Shown here: one piece after another, positions 1 through 9,232 of the stretch | Position numbering within the stretch: position 1 is the stretch's first letter | Layout of the letters: each line of letters begins with the position of its first letter | Assembly (NCBI GenBank): GCA_025464445.1 | Contig: JAODLY010000026.1 | Span: 1 to 64,000 of the forward strand | Source: Rhodoglobus sp. | GTDB taxonomy: Bacteria > Actinomycetota > Actinomycetes > Actinomycetales > Microbacteriaceae | Reading direction: 5' to 3' | Length of the DNA: 64,000 nucleotides | Program-made: the position numbers and the translations under genes | The notes under the pieces: model-generated | Told to the model about the DNA's origin: nothing | Seen by the model: the letters and a program-made list of their open reading frames with translations, nothing else | Database searches by the model: none

Positions 1-839
1 TCGAGGATCCAGGTGCGCAGGATCACGAGCAGGTGCTCCTGCCGCACGGCGATCGCGGCAGCGCCCCTGATGGTGCCGAGCGACACGATGGGCTCATCCA
101 GCGCGTCATCCGGCAGCACGACGACGAGGCTGGTGAACCGCACTCGCAACTGCCGCGCGAGCACCCTCGTTCGCGAGGCGAGTTCGTGCATCGGCCGCTC
201 GAAGCCGACGGCCTTGCCGATGAGCTCGCCCTTACGGGCTCGCACCGGGCCGCCGAAGTCCTCGGAGAGCATGGCGAACAGGCCGGTCGGGCCGAGCACG
301 ATGTGGTCGACCTTCTGCTCGGGATCGCCGGTCGACACGTCGTGCCACACGGTGTATCCGATGCCGAGGGTGCCGAGAATGCGCGCCGTCGCCTCCTCGG
401 CCAGGGCGTCGGCGAGCGTGTGCCGGATCTCGAGCGGCGCCTCGCGCACGAGAGCGGGGTCGTAGGGGTCGTCGAGGGTCGCACCGCGGCCGACCCACTC
501 GCGCATCTGCCCGAGGAACTTCTCGCGCCGCCAGCCTCCGGGATGCCCGAACGAGCGCACCTGGGGCCGGGTGTCGGGCCTGGGCCTGGCCGCCTGTGCC
601 GTGAACGTCTCGTGCGCACCCGAAAGGCCTCGCCCGGCGTCGTAGGCGGCGCGCTTCTCGGGCGTACCGATCCGCTCCCAGGCAAGCTGCACTGCGACGA
701 ACCGCTTCTGGTCTCCACCGGTGTCTGGATGGGTCTCGCGCAGCGCCCTGCGGAACGCCTTGCGCAGCTCGTCATGGGGCGCGGATGCCGCAACCCCGAG
801 CACCTCGTACGGGCTCGCCGACATCGGGCTCTCGGGCAT
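1..839 (-). CDS. J-domain (DnaJ-like) protein with NERD-like C-terminal region, truncated at left window edge
   Basis: Minus-strand reading MPESPMSASPYEVLGVAASAPHDELRKAFRRALRETHPDTGGDQKRF...AWERIGTPEKRAAYDAG has a J-domain with HPD; downstream EATARILGTLGIGYTVWHDVSTGDPEQKVDHIVLGPTGLFAML resembles NERD. Frame stays open to the window edge, so it is absent from the ORF track. Confidence 0.75.
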   Translation of the reverse strand, partial: MPESPMSASPYEVLGVAASAPHDELRKAFRRALRETHPDTGGDQKRFVAVQLAWERIGTPEKRAAYDAGRGLSGAHETFTAQAARPRPDTRPQVRSFGHPGGWRREKFLGQMREWVGRGATLDDPYDPALVREAPLEIRHTLADALAEEATARILGTLGIGYTVWHDVSTGDPEQKVDHIVLGPTGLFAMLSEDFGGPVRARKGELIGKAVGFERPMHELASRTRVLARQLRVRFTSLVVVLPDDALDEPIVSLGTIRGAAAIAVRQEHLLVILRTWIL

Positions 840-887
840 CGCTAAAGGATACCCGCGCGTAGCTGTGGGATCGTGCGCCGCCCCGGG

Positions 888-2474
888 CTACTTGCCCCTC
901 AGGTCCTTGCGCAGGATCTTGCCTGAACTCGACTTCGGCACGACGTCGATGAACGCGACCTGGCGCACCTTCTTGTGCGGTGCGACGTGTTCAGCCACGA
1001 AAGACATCACGCCCGCCTCGTCCAGCTGAGCGCCAGGGGCCAGCACCACGAACGCCTTGGGCACCTCCTGGCCGTCAGCGTCCGGGGAGCCGACGACCGC
1101 GGCATCCGCTATCCCGGGATGGGTGAGCAGCAGGGCCTCGAGCTCAGCGGGCGCCACCTGGTAGCCCTTGTATTTGATGAGCTCTTTGAGCCTGTCCACG
1201 ATCCAGAAGACGCCGTTGCTGTCGATCGTGGCGATATCGCCGGTGTGCAGGAATCCTTCGGCGTCGAGGGTCTGGCGGGTCGCCTCATCCTGCCCGAGGT
1301 AGCCGAGCATCACGTTCGGGCCGCGCACCAGCAACTCCCCCGGCTCGCTCATGCCGTGGTTGGTGTCTGCCTCGGGTGCGGCGATCTCCTCACCCGTCTC
1401 GACATCCACGAGCTTGCACTCGATGTTGGCGATCGGCACGCCGATGGAGCCGAGCGGGATGTCGTCGCGGTCCGGCGGGATCACGTGCGACACCGGGCTC
1501 ATCTCTGTCATGCCGTAGCCCTGCCGCACGCGTGTTCCGAGGCGTTTCGCGACGGCCTGGGCAAGCGCTGTGTCGAACGGGGCGGCGCCGGAGAGGATCG
1601 CGCGCACCGACGACAGGTCGTACGCGTCGATGAGCGGATGCTTGGCCAGCGCGACGGCGATCGGCGGCGCGATGAACAGGTAGGTGCACTCCTCGTCCTG
1701 GATGATCCGCAGGAACTCCGCGAGATCGAACTTGGGCATCGTCACGAGCCGCGCGCGTTTGCGCAGCGCGATGTTCAGCAGCACGGTCATCCCGTAGATG
1801 TGGAAGAACGGCAGCAGGGCGAGCACCCGGTCGTCGCGCTCGACATCGAGCACCGGCTTGCACTGGATCACGTTCGCCACGAGGTTTGTGTGGCTGAGCT
1901 TGACGCCTTTCGGCACACCCGTCGTGCCGGACGAGTACGGCAGCACGGCGACCTGGGTCGCAGGGTCGAAGCTGACCTCGGGTGCCGGCGCCTGCTCGCC
2001 GAGCAGGTCTTTCAGCGATGGATGCCCGTCGGCCCCGTCGATCACGATGAGGTGCTCATCGTCGATGCCGGCAGCGGATGCCGCGGCTTTCGCCTGGGCC
2101 AGCATGGGCGAGATCGTGAACAGGAACGTCGCGCCGGAGTCCTTCAGTTGCGTGGTGATCTCTTCCGGCGTGTAGAGCGCGTTGATCGTGGTCGCCGTGG
2201 CGCCGGCGCGCAGGATGCCGTGGAACACGGAGGCGAAGATCGGCAGGTTCGGGCAGAGCAACCCGACCACGTCGCCGACAGCGACGCCGCGTGCAGAGAG
2301 TGCGCCCGCGATCCCGTTGATCTGCCCGAGGAGCTGCCGGTAGGTGGTCTCCGCGCCGGAGCTGCCGTCGACGAGCGCTATTCGCTCGAGCTCGTCTTCG
2401 GTGATGTCCCCGAACAGGAATTCGTAGACACTGACCGCCGGGATCGTCTCGTCGGCGAACGGGCTCTTGTACAT
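888..2474 (-). CDS. AMP-binding acyl-CoA synthetase (4-coumarate--CoA ligase-like)
   Basis: AMP-binding motif YSSGTTGVPKGV, GYGMTE, GELLVRGPNVMLGY, C-terminal PKSSSGKILRKDL; start set at MYKSPFADE. Confidence 0.92.
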   Translation of the reverse strand: MYKSPFADETIPAVSVYEFLFGDITEDELERIALVDGSSGAETTYRQLLGQINGIAGALSARGVAVGDVVGLLCPNLPIFASVFHGILRAGATATTINALYTPEEITTQLKDSGATFLFTISPMLAQAKAAASAAGIDDEHLIVIDGADGHPSLKDLLGEQAPAPEVSFDPATQVAVLPYSSGTTGVPKGVKLSHTNLVANVIQCKPVLDVERDDRVLALLPFFHIYGMTVLLNIALRKRARLVTMPKFDLAEFLRIIQDEECTYLFIAPPIAVALAKHPLIDAYDLSSVRAILSGAAPFDTALAQAVAKRLGTRVRQGYGMTEMSPVSHVIPPDRDDIPLGSIGVPIANIECKLVDVETGEEIAAPEADTNHGMSEPGELLVRGPNVMLGYLGQDEATRQTLDAEGFLHTGDIATIDSNGVFWIVDRLKELIKYKGYQVAPAELEALLLTHPGIADAAVVGSPDADGQEVPKAFVVLAPGAQLDEAGVMSFVAEHVAPHKKVRQVAFIDVVPKSSSGKILRKDLRGK

Positions 2475-2575
2475 GTCGATCTCCTTTGACCGGGGTGGTT
2501 TGATCATTGCCCTCCCCGGGGGTTGCGGCAAGCATTTGCAGCCAAACCGCAGGCAGCCGGACGTAGGTTGTAGAC

Positions 2576-3082
2576 GTGACCACTATCAACACGACGCTCA
2601 ATGACATCCCCCTGACCACTATCGACGGCGCGACGACCTCGCTGGCGGAGTACGGGGACAAGGTGATGCTCATCGTCAACGTGGCATCCCGCTGCGGCCT
2701 CGCGCCGCAATACGAGAAGCTCGAGGAGTTGCAGAAGACCTACGGCGACCGCGGCTTCACCGTGCTCGGCTTTCCGAGCAACCAGTTCTTGCAAGAACTC
2801 AAAGACACCGAAGACATCAAGGAGTACTGCTCCCTCACCTGGGGTGTGACCTTCCCGATGTTCGACAAGGTGAAGCTGAACGGCAAGAACGCGCACCCGC
2901 TCTACAAGGAGCTGACCCAGACCGCCGATGCGTCGGGCAAGGCGGGCAAGGTGCAGTGGAACTTCGAGAAATTCGTCGTGACTCCCGACGGCTCTGTGCA
3001 CCGCTTCCGACCGAAGACCGAGCCCGACGACCCGGCGATCGTCAGCCTCATCGAAAGTTCGCTGCCCGCCTTGCGCGCCTAG
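2576..3082 (+). CDS. Glutathione peroxidase family protein
   Basis: NVASRCGLAPQYEKLEEL, GFPSNQF, WNFEKFVV motifs typical of GPx. Confidence 0.95.
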   Translation: MTTINTTLNDIPLTTIDGATTSLAEYGDKVMLIVNVASRCGLAPQYEKLEELQKTYGDRGFTVLGFPSNQFLQELKDTEDIKEYCSLTWGVTFPMFDKVKLNGKNAHPLYKELTQTADASGKAGKVQWNFEKFVVTPDGSVHRFRPKTEPDDPAIVSLIESSLPALRA

Positions 3083-3091
3083 GCTGGTGGG

Positions 3092-3817
3092 GTGCGCCTC
3101 CTTCTCATCCGGCACGGCCAGACCCCCGCAAACGTCGCAGGCGAACTCGACACCCTCGCTCCCGGCCCCGGACTCACCGCGCTCGGTGCCAGGCAGGCAG
3201 CCGAGGTGCCGCCGGCTCTCGCCAACGACCCGATCGACGGCATCTTCGCGAGCATCCTCGTGCGCACCCAGCTGACCGCCGCCCCGCTCGGCCTCGACCG
3301 CGGGCTCGAAGTGCAGGTCATGCCCGGCCTGCACGAGATCGAGGCGGGCTCGCTCGAGGGCAACACCGACCATGACTCGATCCGCACCTACCTGAAGACC
3401 GCCTTCGCCTGGGGCCTGGGCCAGCTCGACGCCACCATGCCCGGCGGCACAGACGGCCACGCCTTCTTCGAACGCTTCGACCGGGATGTCGCGGCAATCG
3501 CCCGACAGCTTGCCGGTTCGACGCTCAACGCCGACCCCGCCATCGCCCTGGCCACCGCCGCGAGCCGCACGGCAGTCGTCTTCAGCCATGGAGCGGCAAT
3601 CCGGGTCTGGGTGGCCGCGCGCGCCACGAACGTGCCGCCGTCGTTCGCCGGTGAGCACGACATCGACAACACGGGCGTTGTCGAACTCGTGGGCTCCCCC
3701 GCGTCGGGGTGGACGCTGCTGTCATGGCAGGGCACCCCGGTGGGCGGCGCCGACCTCGCAGATCCGACGGCGGACGACCCTACCGGCGAGACGCTGAGCG
3801 CCGCCGAGGCCGACTAG
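3092..3817 (+). CDS. Histidine phosphatase family protein
   Basis: N-terminal LLIRHGQT motif and later FSHGAAIR. Confidence 0.9.
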   Translation: MRLLLIRHGQTPANVAGELDTLAPGPGLTALGARQAAEVPPALANDPIDGIFASILVRTQLTAAPLGLDRGLEVQVMPGLHEIEAGSLEGNTDHDSIRTYLKTAFAWGLGQLDATMPGGTDGHAFFERFDRDVAAIARQLAGSTLNADPAIALATAASRTAVVFSHGAAIRVWVAARATNVPPSFAGEHDIDNTGVVELVGSPASGWTLLSWQGTPVGGADLADPTADDPTGETLSAAEAD

Positions 3818-5631
3818 CGGCCTCCGCCACCTCCTCCGCCACCACCACCGCCGGAGAAACCGCCGCCGAACGAGCCGCCACCGAACGAGCCGCCGCCGCT
3901 GCCACCCCAGCTCGTGGCCGGCGGCGCGAGGGCGGCCGAGAAACCGTGCACGGTGCCAGAGAACAGGGCTGCGTTGAATCCATTGGCGCCGATGAACCAG
4001 TCGGGCTGCTCCGGCAACTGCTCGACGCGCACGGCGAGCTCTTTCATCCACTGGTCTTCAACACCCCAGAGCACAGCCCAGGGCAGCAGTTTCTCGTAGA
4101 GCTTGACCATCTGCAGGTTGTCGCCGACATCGACGCGTTCGGCGCCATCGGGGCTCTGCAGGGCGCGCAGGCGATCCTTTTCGGCGAGAGTGAGGTACAC
4201 CTGCATGCCCAGGAGGTAGTCGCGGGCATCCGCGCCCTTGTCCGTGAGCTGCAGCGGCCGTCGCGCGAGAACGGCCGTCGCAATGAACGCGGCGGTGCCG
4301 ACGAGCATCGTCGGCCACAGGAACACGCTCACGGTGAGATAGGCGCCGGCCGAGACGACAAGCAGCCCCAGCGCGACGATTCCCATGACCACCTGGGCGA
4401 CGACCAGCAGGACGCCGGCAGCGCGATTGCCCGGCTTTCGCTGCAGCCCGCTCGAGACGAGTGACTCACCCGACCGGTCCGACAAGCCGGCCAGGGCGGT
4501 CATGACCGGCTGGTTCGACTGCCCGAAACCGACGACGGCGCCGGCCTGCGGGTTCTCGCCGAACACGATGTCGAGCAGCGCCCGGTCTTCGGCGTTTGTG
4601 CCATCGGCTCCCAGGTACTGCAGGGAGTAGGGCTCGCTGTCCTCGGCGGTCGCATAGGCGAGGATCCTGAGGTTTTTGCGCACGGCGAGCCGCACGATGG
4701 CGGCGGGCATAGCCGTCCATGCACGGTGCATGAGGTGCGCGGCCTGCAGGATCGTCACATCCTTCGGCTCGCTGTATTGCGCCACGATGATCCCTCGGCC
4801 GCGCGCGCCGCGACCGGCATGCACCCGCGCCGCGATCGCCCCGCCCAGCGCCGCGAGGCTCAGCACGCCGAGGCCGCCGGAGAGCAGGTCGAAGCCGAAG
4901 GGCAACGGCTGCGCCACCGGGGGCGGCGTGGGTGTCGGGGTGACGAATGTGCCCTGGGCGAAGCCGATGGCGACTGTGAGGGTTTCACCCGGGCCGAGGT
5001 TGGTAGCGGAGGCGGAGAAGCCGGCGGCGCCCGTGGGCGCGCCGATCGGGCAGGTAGTCGTGCTGCCCTGCGGCCCCACGTAGCAGGCGGCATTGCCGGT
5101 GAGGGTTTGCACGAGCGACGGGTCGACATGCACCATCGCGGAGACGCGGCCGAACGGCTGGGCCCATCCCGTGCCGTTGATGTCCCAGTAGAACTCGTTG
5201 GAGTGCGTGTCCTGGAAGGAGCGCACCACGTTCTGCTGCGAATAGCTGATCACGTACGTGACGGCGCCGTGCACGAAGTCGTTGGTGCCGAGCGCGAGGT
5301 CGACGAAGCCGCTCGCGTAGCTCGTCTCGAAAGGCACGGGGGCACCCTTCTCATCGGTCACCGAGTTCACCACCGTGCCGAGGTCGACCCCGTCGTAGTC
5401 GCTCGGGATTGCCCGGATGATGCCCCGGTTCTGGTCGAAGTCGGGGAAGCGGGCGACTATCGTCTCGACGACATCGAGGTGGGAGGTTCCGTCGTCCGCC
5501 CTGGTGATCGTGTAGTCGGCGTCGAAGGAGTCGAACGTGAAATCGCTCGTGTCGGCGACCGCCGCCGCCGCAGGCAGCAGCACCGCGGCGGCAACGGCAA
5601 GGAGGGCGGCAGAACCGAGAAGATGTCGCAT
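3814..5631 (-). CDS. DUF2207-type membrane protein with Gly-rich C-terminus
   Basis: Signal peptide, FDADYTITRADDGTSHLDVVETI..., TM segments, terminal GGGSFGGGSFGGGFSGGGGGGGGGGGR. Confidence 0.85.
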   Translation of the reverse strand: MRHLLGSAALLAVAAAVLLPAAAAVADTSDFTFDSFDADYTITRADDGTSHLDVVETIVARFPDFDQNRGIIRAIPSDYDGVDLGTVVNSVTDEKGAPVPFETSYASGFVDLALGTNDFVHGAVTYVISYSQQNVVRSFQDTHSNEFYWDINGTGWAQPFGRVSAMVHVDPSLVQTLTGNAACYVGPQGSTTTCPIGAPTGAAGFSASATNLGPGETLTVAIGFAQGTFVTPTPTPPPVAQPLPFGFDLLSGGLGVLSLAALGGAIAARVHAGRGARGRGIIVAQYSEPKDVTILQAAHLMHRAWTAMPAAIVRLAVRKNLRILAYATAEDSEPYSLQYLGADGTNAEDRALLDIVFGENPQAGAVVGFGQSNQPVMTALAGLSDRSGESLVSSGLQRKPGNRAAGVLLVVAQVVMGIVALGLLVVSAGAYLTVSVFLWPTMLVGTAAFIATAVLARRPLQLTDKGADARDYLLGMQVYLTLAEKDRLRALQSPDGAERVDVGDNLQMVKLYEKLLPWAVLWGVEDQWMKELAVRVEQLPEQPDWFIGANGFNAALFSGTVHGFSAALAPPATSWGGSGGGSFGGGSFGGGFSGGGGGGGGGGGR

Positions 5632-5664
5632 GGGGCAGAGCCTAACCTGCCCCCTATCGCCGGG

Positions 5665-6693
5665 CTATTTCCAGCCCAGGGGTGTCCAGATGTGTTCGAC
5701 GATGGTCCTCAGGAGCCGCGAGTTGTACTCGACCCCGAGTTGGTTGGGCACGGTGACCAGCACGGTGTCGGCCGCCTGCACCGCGGCATCCTTCACGAGG
5801 TCCGTGGCGATCTCGTCGGGCTCGCCGACGTAACTTTTGCCGAACCGCGCGAGCCCACCGTCGAGGTGGCCGACCTGGTCTTCGCTGCCCCGCTCGCCGC
5901 CGAAATAGCGGCGATCCTCGTCCGTCGTGATCGGCAGGATGCTACGGCTCACCGAGACGCGCGGCTCACGGGTGTGCCCTGCCGCCGCGTACGCCTCGCG
6001 GAAGATCGCGATCTGCTCGGCCTGCAGCTCATCGAACGGCACGCCCGTGTCTTCGGTCAGCAGTGTGGAACTCATCAGGTTCATGCCCTGCTCCCCCGTC
6101 CACTTCGCCGTCGCGCGCGTGCCGGAGCCCCACCAGATACGGTCGGGCAGCCCGGGTGACTGCGGTTCGATCGCGAGCAGGCCCGGTCCGCGGGATGCGT
6201 GGGCGATGCCGGCGCCGCCGATCGCCTGGCGGAAGATGGCGGTCTTCAGCCGCGCATCCTCTGCCGCGGCTTGCTCGTCGCCCTCCCCCGCTGCGGGAAC
6301 GTAGCCGAAACGCTCGTAGCCGTGCAGCGCGGTCTCCGGCGACCCGCGGCTGAGGCCCAGCTGCAGGCGGCCCTCGCCGTGGGCGTGGGCGCTGATGAGG
6401 TCGGCGGCCGCGGCATCCTCGGCCATATAGAGGGGGTTCTCGTAGCGCATGTCGATCACGGCGGTGCCCAGCTCGATGGTGCTGGTGCGCGCGCCCATCG
6501 CGGCCAACAGGGGGAACGGCGAAGCGAGCTGGCGGGCGAAGTGGTGCACGCGCACGTAGGCGCCGTCGACCCCGAGCTCTTCGGCGGCTACCGCCAGTTC
6601 GATCGTCTGCGCGAGCGCCTCTGCCGCGGTGCGCACGACAGAGCCGGGAACCGCCTGGTAGTGCCCGAAGGAGAGGAACCCGATGCGTTTCAT
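5665..6693 (-). CDS. LLM class flavin-dependent oxidoreductase
   Basis: MKRIGFLSFGHYQ...GVDGAYVRVHHFARQLASPFPLLAAMGARTSTIELGTAVIDMRYENPLYMAEDAAAADLIS; start moved from the ORF-track M to MKRIGF. Confidence 0.88.
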   Translation of the reverse strand: MKRIGFLSFGHYQAVPGSVVRTAAEALAQTIELAVAAEELGVDGAYVRVHHFARQLASPFPLLAAMGARTSTIELGTAVIDMRYENPLYMAEDAAAADLISAHAHGEGRLQLGLSRGSPETALHGYERFGYVPAAGEGDEQAAAEDARLKTAIFRQAIGGAGIAHASRGPGLLAIEPQSPGLPDRIWWGSGTRATAKWTGEQGMNLMSSTLLTEDTGVPFDELQAEQIAIFREAYAAAGHTREPRVSVSRSILPITTDEDRRYFGGERGSEDQVGHLDGGLARFGKSYVGEPDEIATDLVKDAAVQAADTVLVTVPNQLGVEYNSRLLRTIVEHIWTPLGWK

Positions 6694-6771
6694 GAGGTTT
6701 CCAGCGTATGACCGTTGCGAGGCATTCCCGCAGGTCGGCGATGTTCTCGCAACCGCACGTACGCTGGTTAC

Positions 6772-7056
6772 ATGGCCAAGACCCTCGCCCACGAACCGGA
6801 CGCCAGCCGCTACACGCTGCACATCGACGGCAAGCTCGTGGCACTCGCCGACTACGCGATCAACGGGCATTCGATCTCGTTCACCCACACCTACACGCAG
6901 CCGGCTGAGCGCGGGCACGGCTACGCGGGCGAGGTCGTCGACTTCGCGATGGACGACGTGGAGACGACATCGGACCGCAAGGTGCTGCCCATGTGCTGGT
7001 ATGTCGCCGAGTGGTTCGACAAGCATCCGGAGCGGGCCGGCCTGCTGACCCGCTAG
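6772..7056 (+). CDS. GNAT-like (YjdJ/DUF-type) N-acetyltransferase
   Basis: SFTHTYTQPAERGHGYAGEVVDFAMDD...VLPMCWYVAEWFDKHPE is the small GNAT architecture. Confidence 0.85.
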   Translation: MAKTLAHEPDASRYTLHIDGKLVALADYAINGHSISFTHTYTQPAERGHGYAGEVVDFAMDDVETTSDRKVLPMCWYVAEWFDKHPERAGLLTR

Positions 7057-7135
7057 GTCCCCACTATTGGGGACTCCCGCCTATCCCCCGCGATTGCCTA
7101 AGGTCAGGTGAATCGTTGCACTAATTGGGGGCCGA

Positions 7136-7828
7136 ATGTCGATCGCGGAGCACCAGGACGTACCAGCAGCCTGGTACCCGGACCGGACCGATCCGAGCCA
7201 GCTGCGCTGGTGGGATGGCGGCGACTGGACCGACGACGTGCGGCCGATGATCGCGGCAGTGCCGCAGCCCGAGGCAGCTCGCGCAGAGCCCGACGTGCCC
7301 GTCATGCAGACCAGGCGTGGGCTGCACGCCGTGGCACAGCACGCGCAGGGCTTCGGGCACGCATCCGCTGAGCAGCTGCGCGCCTGGCCACCGCCTTCGA
7401 TCGGGGAGCGCAAAGACATCCACACGGCCGTGCACGAGGTTCCCCGCGAGTGGAGTGCGCCGGCCGAGGCCGCGCCGGTTGCCCCGGAGGCGACAGTCGC
7501 CGAGACGATCGTCCCCGAGACGGCGGTTGCCGAAAGCACAGTCGCCGAGACCATCGAGTCCGACCTCTCCTACTCAGACCTGCCGCAGCCCGGCGAGTAC
7601 TTCCTCGAGGAGCCCGACGAGTTCGTCGCCGCTCCGCTGCCCCGCTACGACTTCTTTGCCGACATCAAGCAGCAGGCGCCCGTCGTGGAGCAGGTGCGAT
7701 ACAGCGAGCCGCTGCCGCACGTCGTCAACCACTTTCCCGACCCTGCACCATTCGGCACCAGCCTCACGCGCCGCCAGCTGCGCGAGATGGTCGGGCCGCT
7801 CACCACTTCAACGCTTCGCGCCGAATAG
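7136..7828 (+). CDS. DUF2510 domain-containing protein
   Basis: PAAWYPDRTDPSQLRWWDGGDWTDDVRP matches the DUF2510 signature; then a VAET/VPET/VAES-rich linker. Confidence 0.82.
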   Translation: MSIAEHQDVPAAWYPDRTDPSQLRWWDGGDWTDDVRPMIAAVPQPEAARAEPDVPVMQTRRGLHAVAQHAQGFGHASAEQLRAWPPPSIGERKDIHTAVHEVPREWSAPAEAAPVAPEATVAETIVPETAVAESTVAETIESDLSYSDLPQPGEYFLEEPDEFVAAPLPRYDFFADIKQQAPVVEQVRYSEPLPHVVNHFPDPAPFGTSLTRRQLREMVGPLTTSTLRAE

Positions 7829-7850
7829 TCGCGAGGGATACATCTAGCAC

Positions 7851-7881
7851 CCACGATGGCGGGTAGTACCCGCCATCGTGG
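7851..7881. terminator. Perfect inverted repeat, 13-bp stem with TAGTA loop
   Basis: CCACGATGGCGGG-TAGTA-CCCGCCATCGTGG directly after the stop at 7828; no T tract. Confidence 0.6.
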
Positions 7882-7910
7882 CCAGATGTGGTGATGGCAT
7901 AGTTGATTCC

Positions 7911-8045
7911 ATGACCGACAAAGACACGCCAGAACCGCTCGGGGCCCCCGAGGGCCCCACCCCGCCGTCCGCGCCGGAGGCACCGGAAACCCCGCAGCAG
8001 CATGGCTGGCATGACGGCGACGAGGAGCCCACTGAGGGCAGCTGA
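7911..8045 (+). CDS. Small hypothetical protein (44 aa, Pro/Glu-rich)
   Basis: MTDKDTPEPLGAPEGPTPPSAPEAPETPQQHGWHDGDEEPTEGS; fills the gap between two same-strand genes; below ORF-track length cutoff. Confidence 0.5.
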   Translation: MTDKDTPEPLGAPEGPTPPSAPEAPETPQQHGWHDGDEEPTEGS

Positions 8046-8146
8046 CCGCGCATCCCACCTTGTGGGACCCCGCCTATTGGGGGACGCGAGCACGGGCATC
8101 CGGTGGATATCGTCAGGTGACGACGAAACGCCGCCGGGGGGATGCG

Positions 8147-8362
8147 ATGTCAGGAACTATCACGCGGATGCCGCCTGCCGGCTGGTATCCCGATCTGCTT
8201 CATGCTGCGCAGGTGCGCTGGTGGAATGGCACGGCCTGGACCGAACACGTCGAACTCGTGAAGCACGGCTCGGCTCCGCAAGGCATCGCCATCAATCGGT
8301 TGCGCGACGAGCCGCTCGTGACATCCATCGAAGTGCTCCGCGCGGCTGCGGGCTTCCAATGA
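8147..8362 (+). CDS. Small DUF2510 domain protein (71 aa)
   Basis: MSGTITRMPPAGWYPDLLHAAQVRWWNGTAWTEHV; stop overlaps the next start (ATGA). Confidence 0.75.
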   Translation: MSGTITRMPPAGWYPDLLHAAQVRWWNGTAWTEHVELVKHGSAPQGIAINRLRDEPLVTSIEVLRAAAGFQ

Positions 8363-9222
8363 GCGACGGGATGCCGCCTGCCGGCTGGTACCCCGACGTG
8401 CTGGACCCTGAGCAGTTGCGCTGGTGGGACGGCAGCGCCTGGACGGAACGCGTGCACGGCCGGCCGACCCGCCCGACTCCCGTCGGGCCGTCCGGCTCAG
8501 CCGCCGCTGCCGACGCGCCGCAGAGCCGTCGCGAACTGCGCTCCCAGGTCGGCGCCCTCGTGCACGGTCAGCCTGACGCACCCGAGACCAGCCACCAGCA
8601 CCAGTCATCGGCCGTCTCGACCCTCGAGCGCCCACCGGAAGGCGAGGAGTTCAAGCGCCCGGGTGAGAATTGGGAAGAACTCGAACCACCCGCCGCGAGC
8701 ACGCCGGACATCACGATCAACCCCGCGCTCTCCGCCCCAGACAAGCTGCGTGTCGCCGGGGGGTACAGTCCGCTTGGCGAGGTGCACCCCGACGACCGCA
8801 CCTGGAAGTACGTGCCTTACCGCGCCAGTGTGCAGACCCTGCCCGGCTGGCTTCTCGCGTTCTACCCGACATGGACGGGTGCGGGCCTCGGCGTCGCGCA
8901 GTTCCTGCTGCCCGCCGACCAGCTGTTCGCGCGCGTGGGCGTGCTGATCCTGATGCTGCTGCTGATCGTGGGCCTCGTGCGAGCGGACGCGGCACGGCTG
9001 CGCGACCGCGGCTTCGCCCCCGTGGCATCCCCGTGGTGGATCCTGCTGCCGGTCGTCTACTTCGTGATGCGCATCGTGCGCACGGGCTCCGGCAGCGTCG
9101 CACTGCTGTTGACGTTCCTCTTCGCTGATCTGGTCATCGCCGGTGCGGCTCTCTTGGCATTCTCCGCGATCTTCGGCGTGCCGCTGCAGACACTGCTCCA
9201 GGCGGCTCTCGCCGCTCGGTAG
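8359..9222 (+). CDS. DUF2510 domain-containing membrane protein
   Basis: MSDGMPPAGWYPDVLDPEQLRWWDGSAWTERV followed by a linker and several hydrophobic segments. Confidence 0.82.
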   Translation: MSDGMPPAGWYPDVLDPEQLRWWDGSAWTERVHGRPTRPTPVGPSGSAAAADAPQSRRELRSQVGALVHGQPDAPETSHQHQSSAVSTLERPPEGEEFKRPGENWEELEPPAASTPDITINPALSAPDKLRVAGGYSPLGEVHPDDRTWKYVPYRASVQTLPGWLLAFYPTWTGAGLGVAQFLLPADQLFARVGVLILMLLLIVGLVRADAARLRDRGFAPVASPWWILLPVVYFVMRIVRTGSGSVALLLTFLFADLVIAGAALLAFSAIFGVPLQTLLQAALAAR

Positions 9223-9232
9223 CCTTGGGGTG

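Noticed and set aside
33-845. Long plus-strand ORF over the J-domain gene
   Set aside because: Shadow ORF caused by high GC; the minus-strand frame encodes a recognisable J-domain protein.
975-2489. 504-aa plus-strand ORF opposite the acyl-CoA ligase
   Set aside because: Antisense of a clear AMP-binding enzyme; Arg/His-rich composition typical of shadow frames.
2504-3658. 384-aa minus-strand ORF across glutathione peroxidase and phosphatase genes
   Set aside because: Covers two clear plus-strand genes; no domain motifs.
3814-3990. Poly-Gly C-terminus of the DUF2207 protein as a novel repeat
   Set aside because: Gly-rich tails are common in this family.
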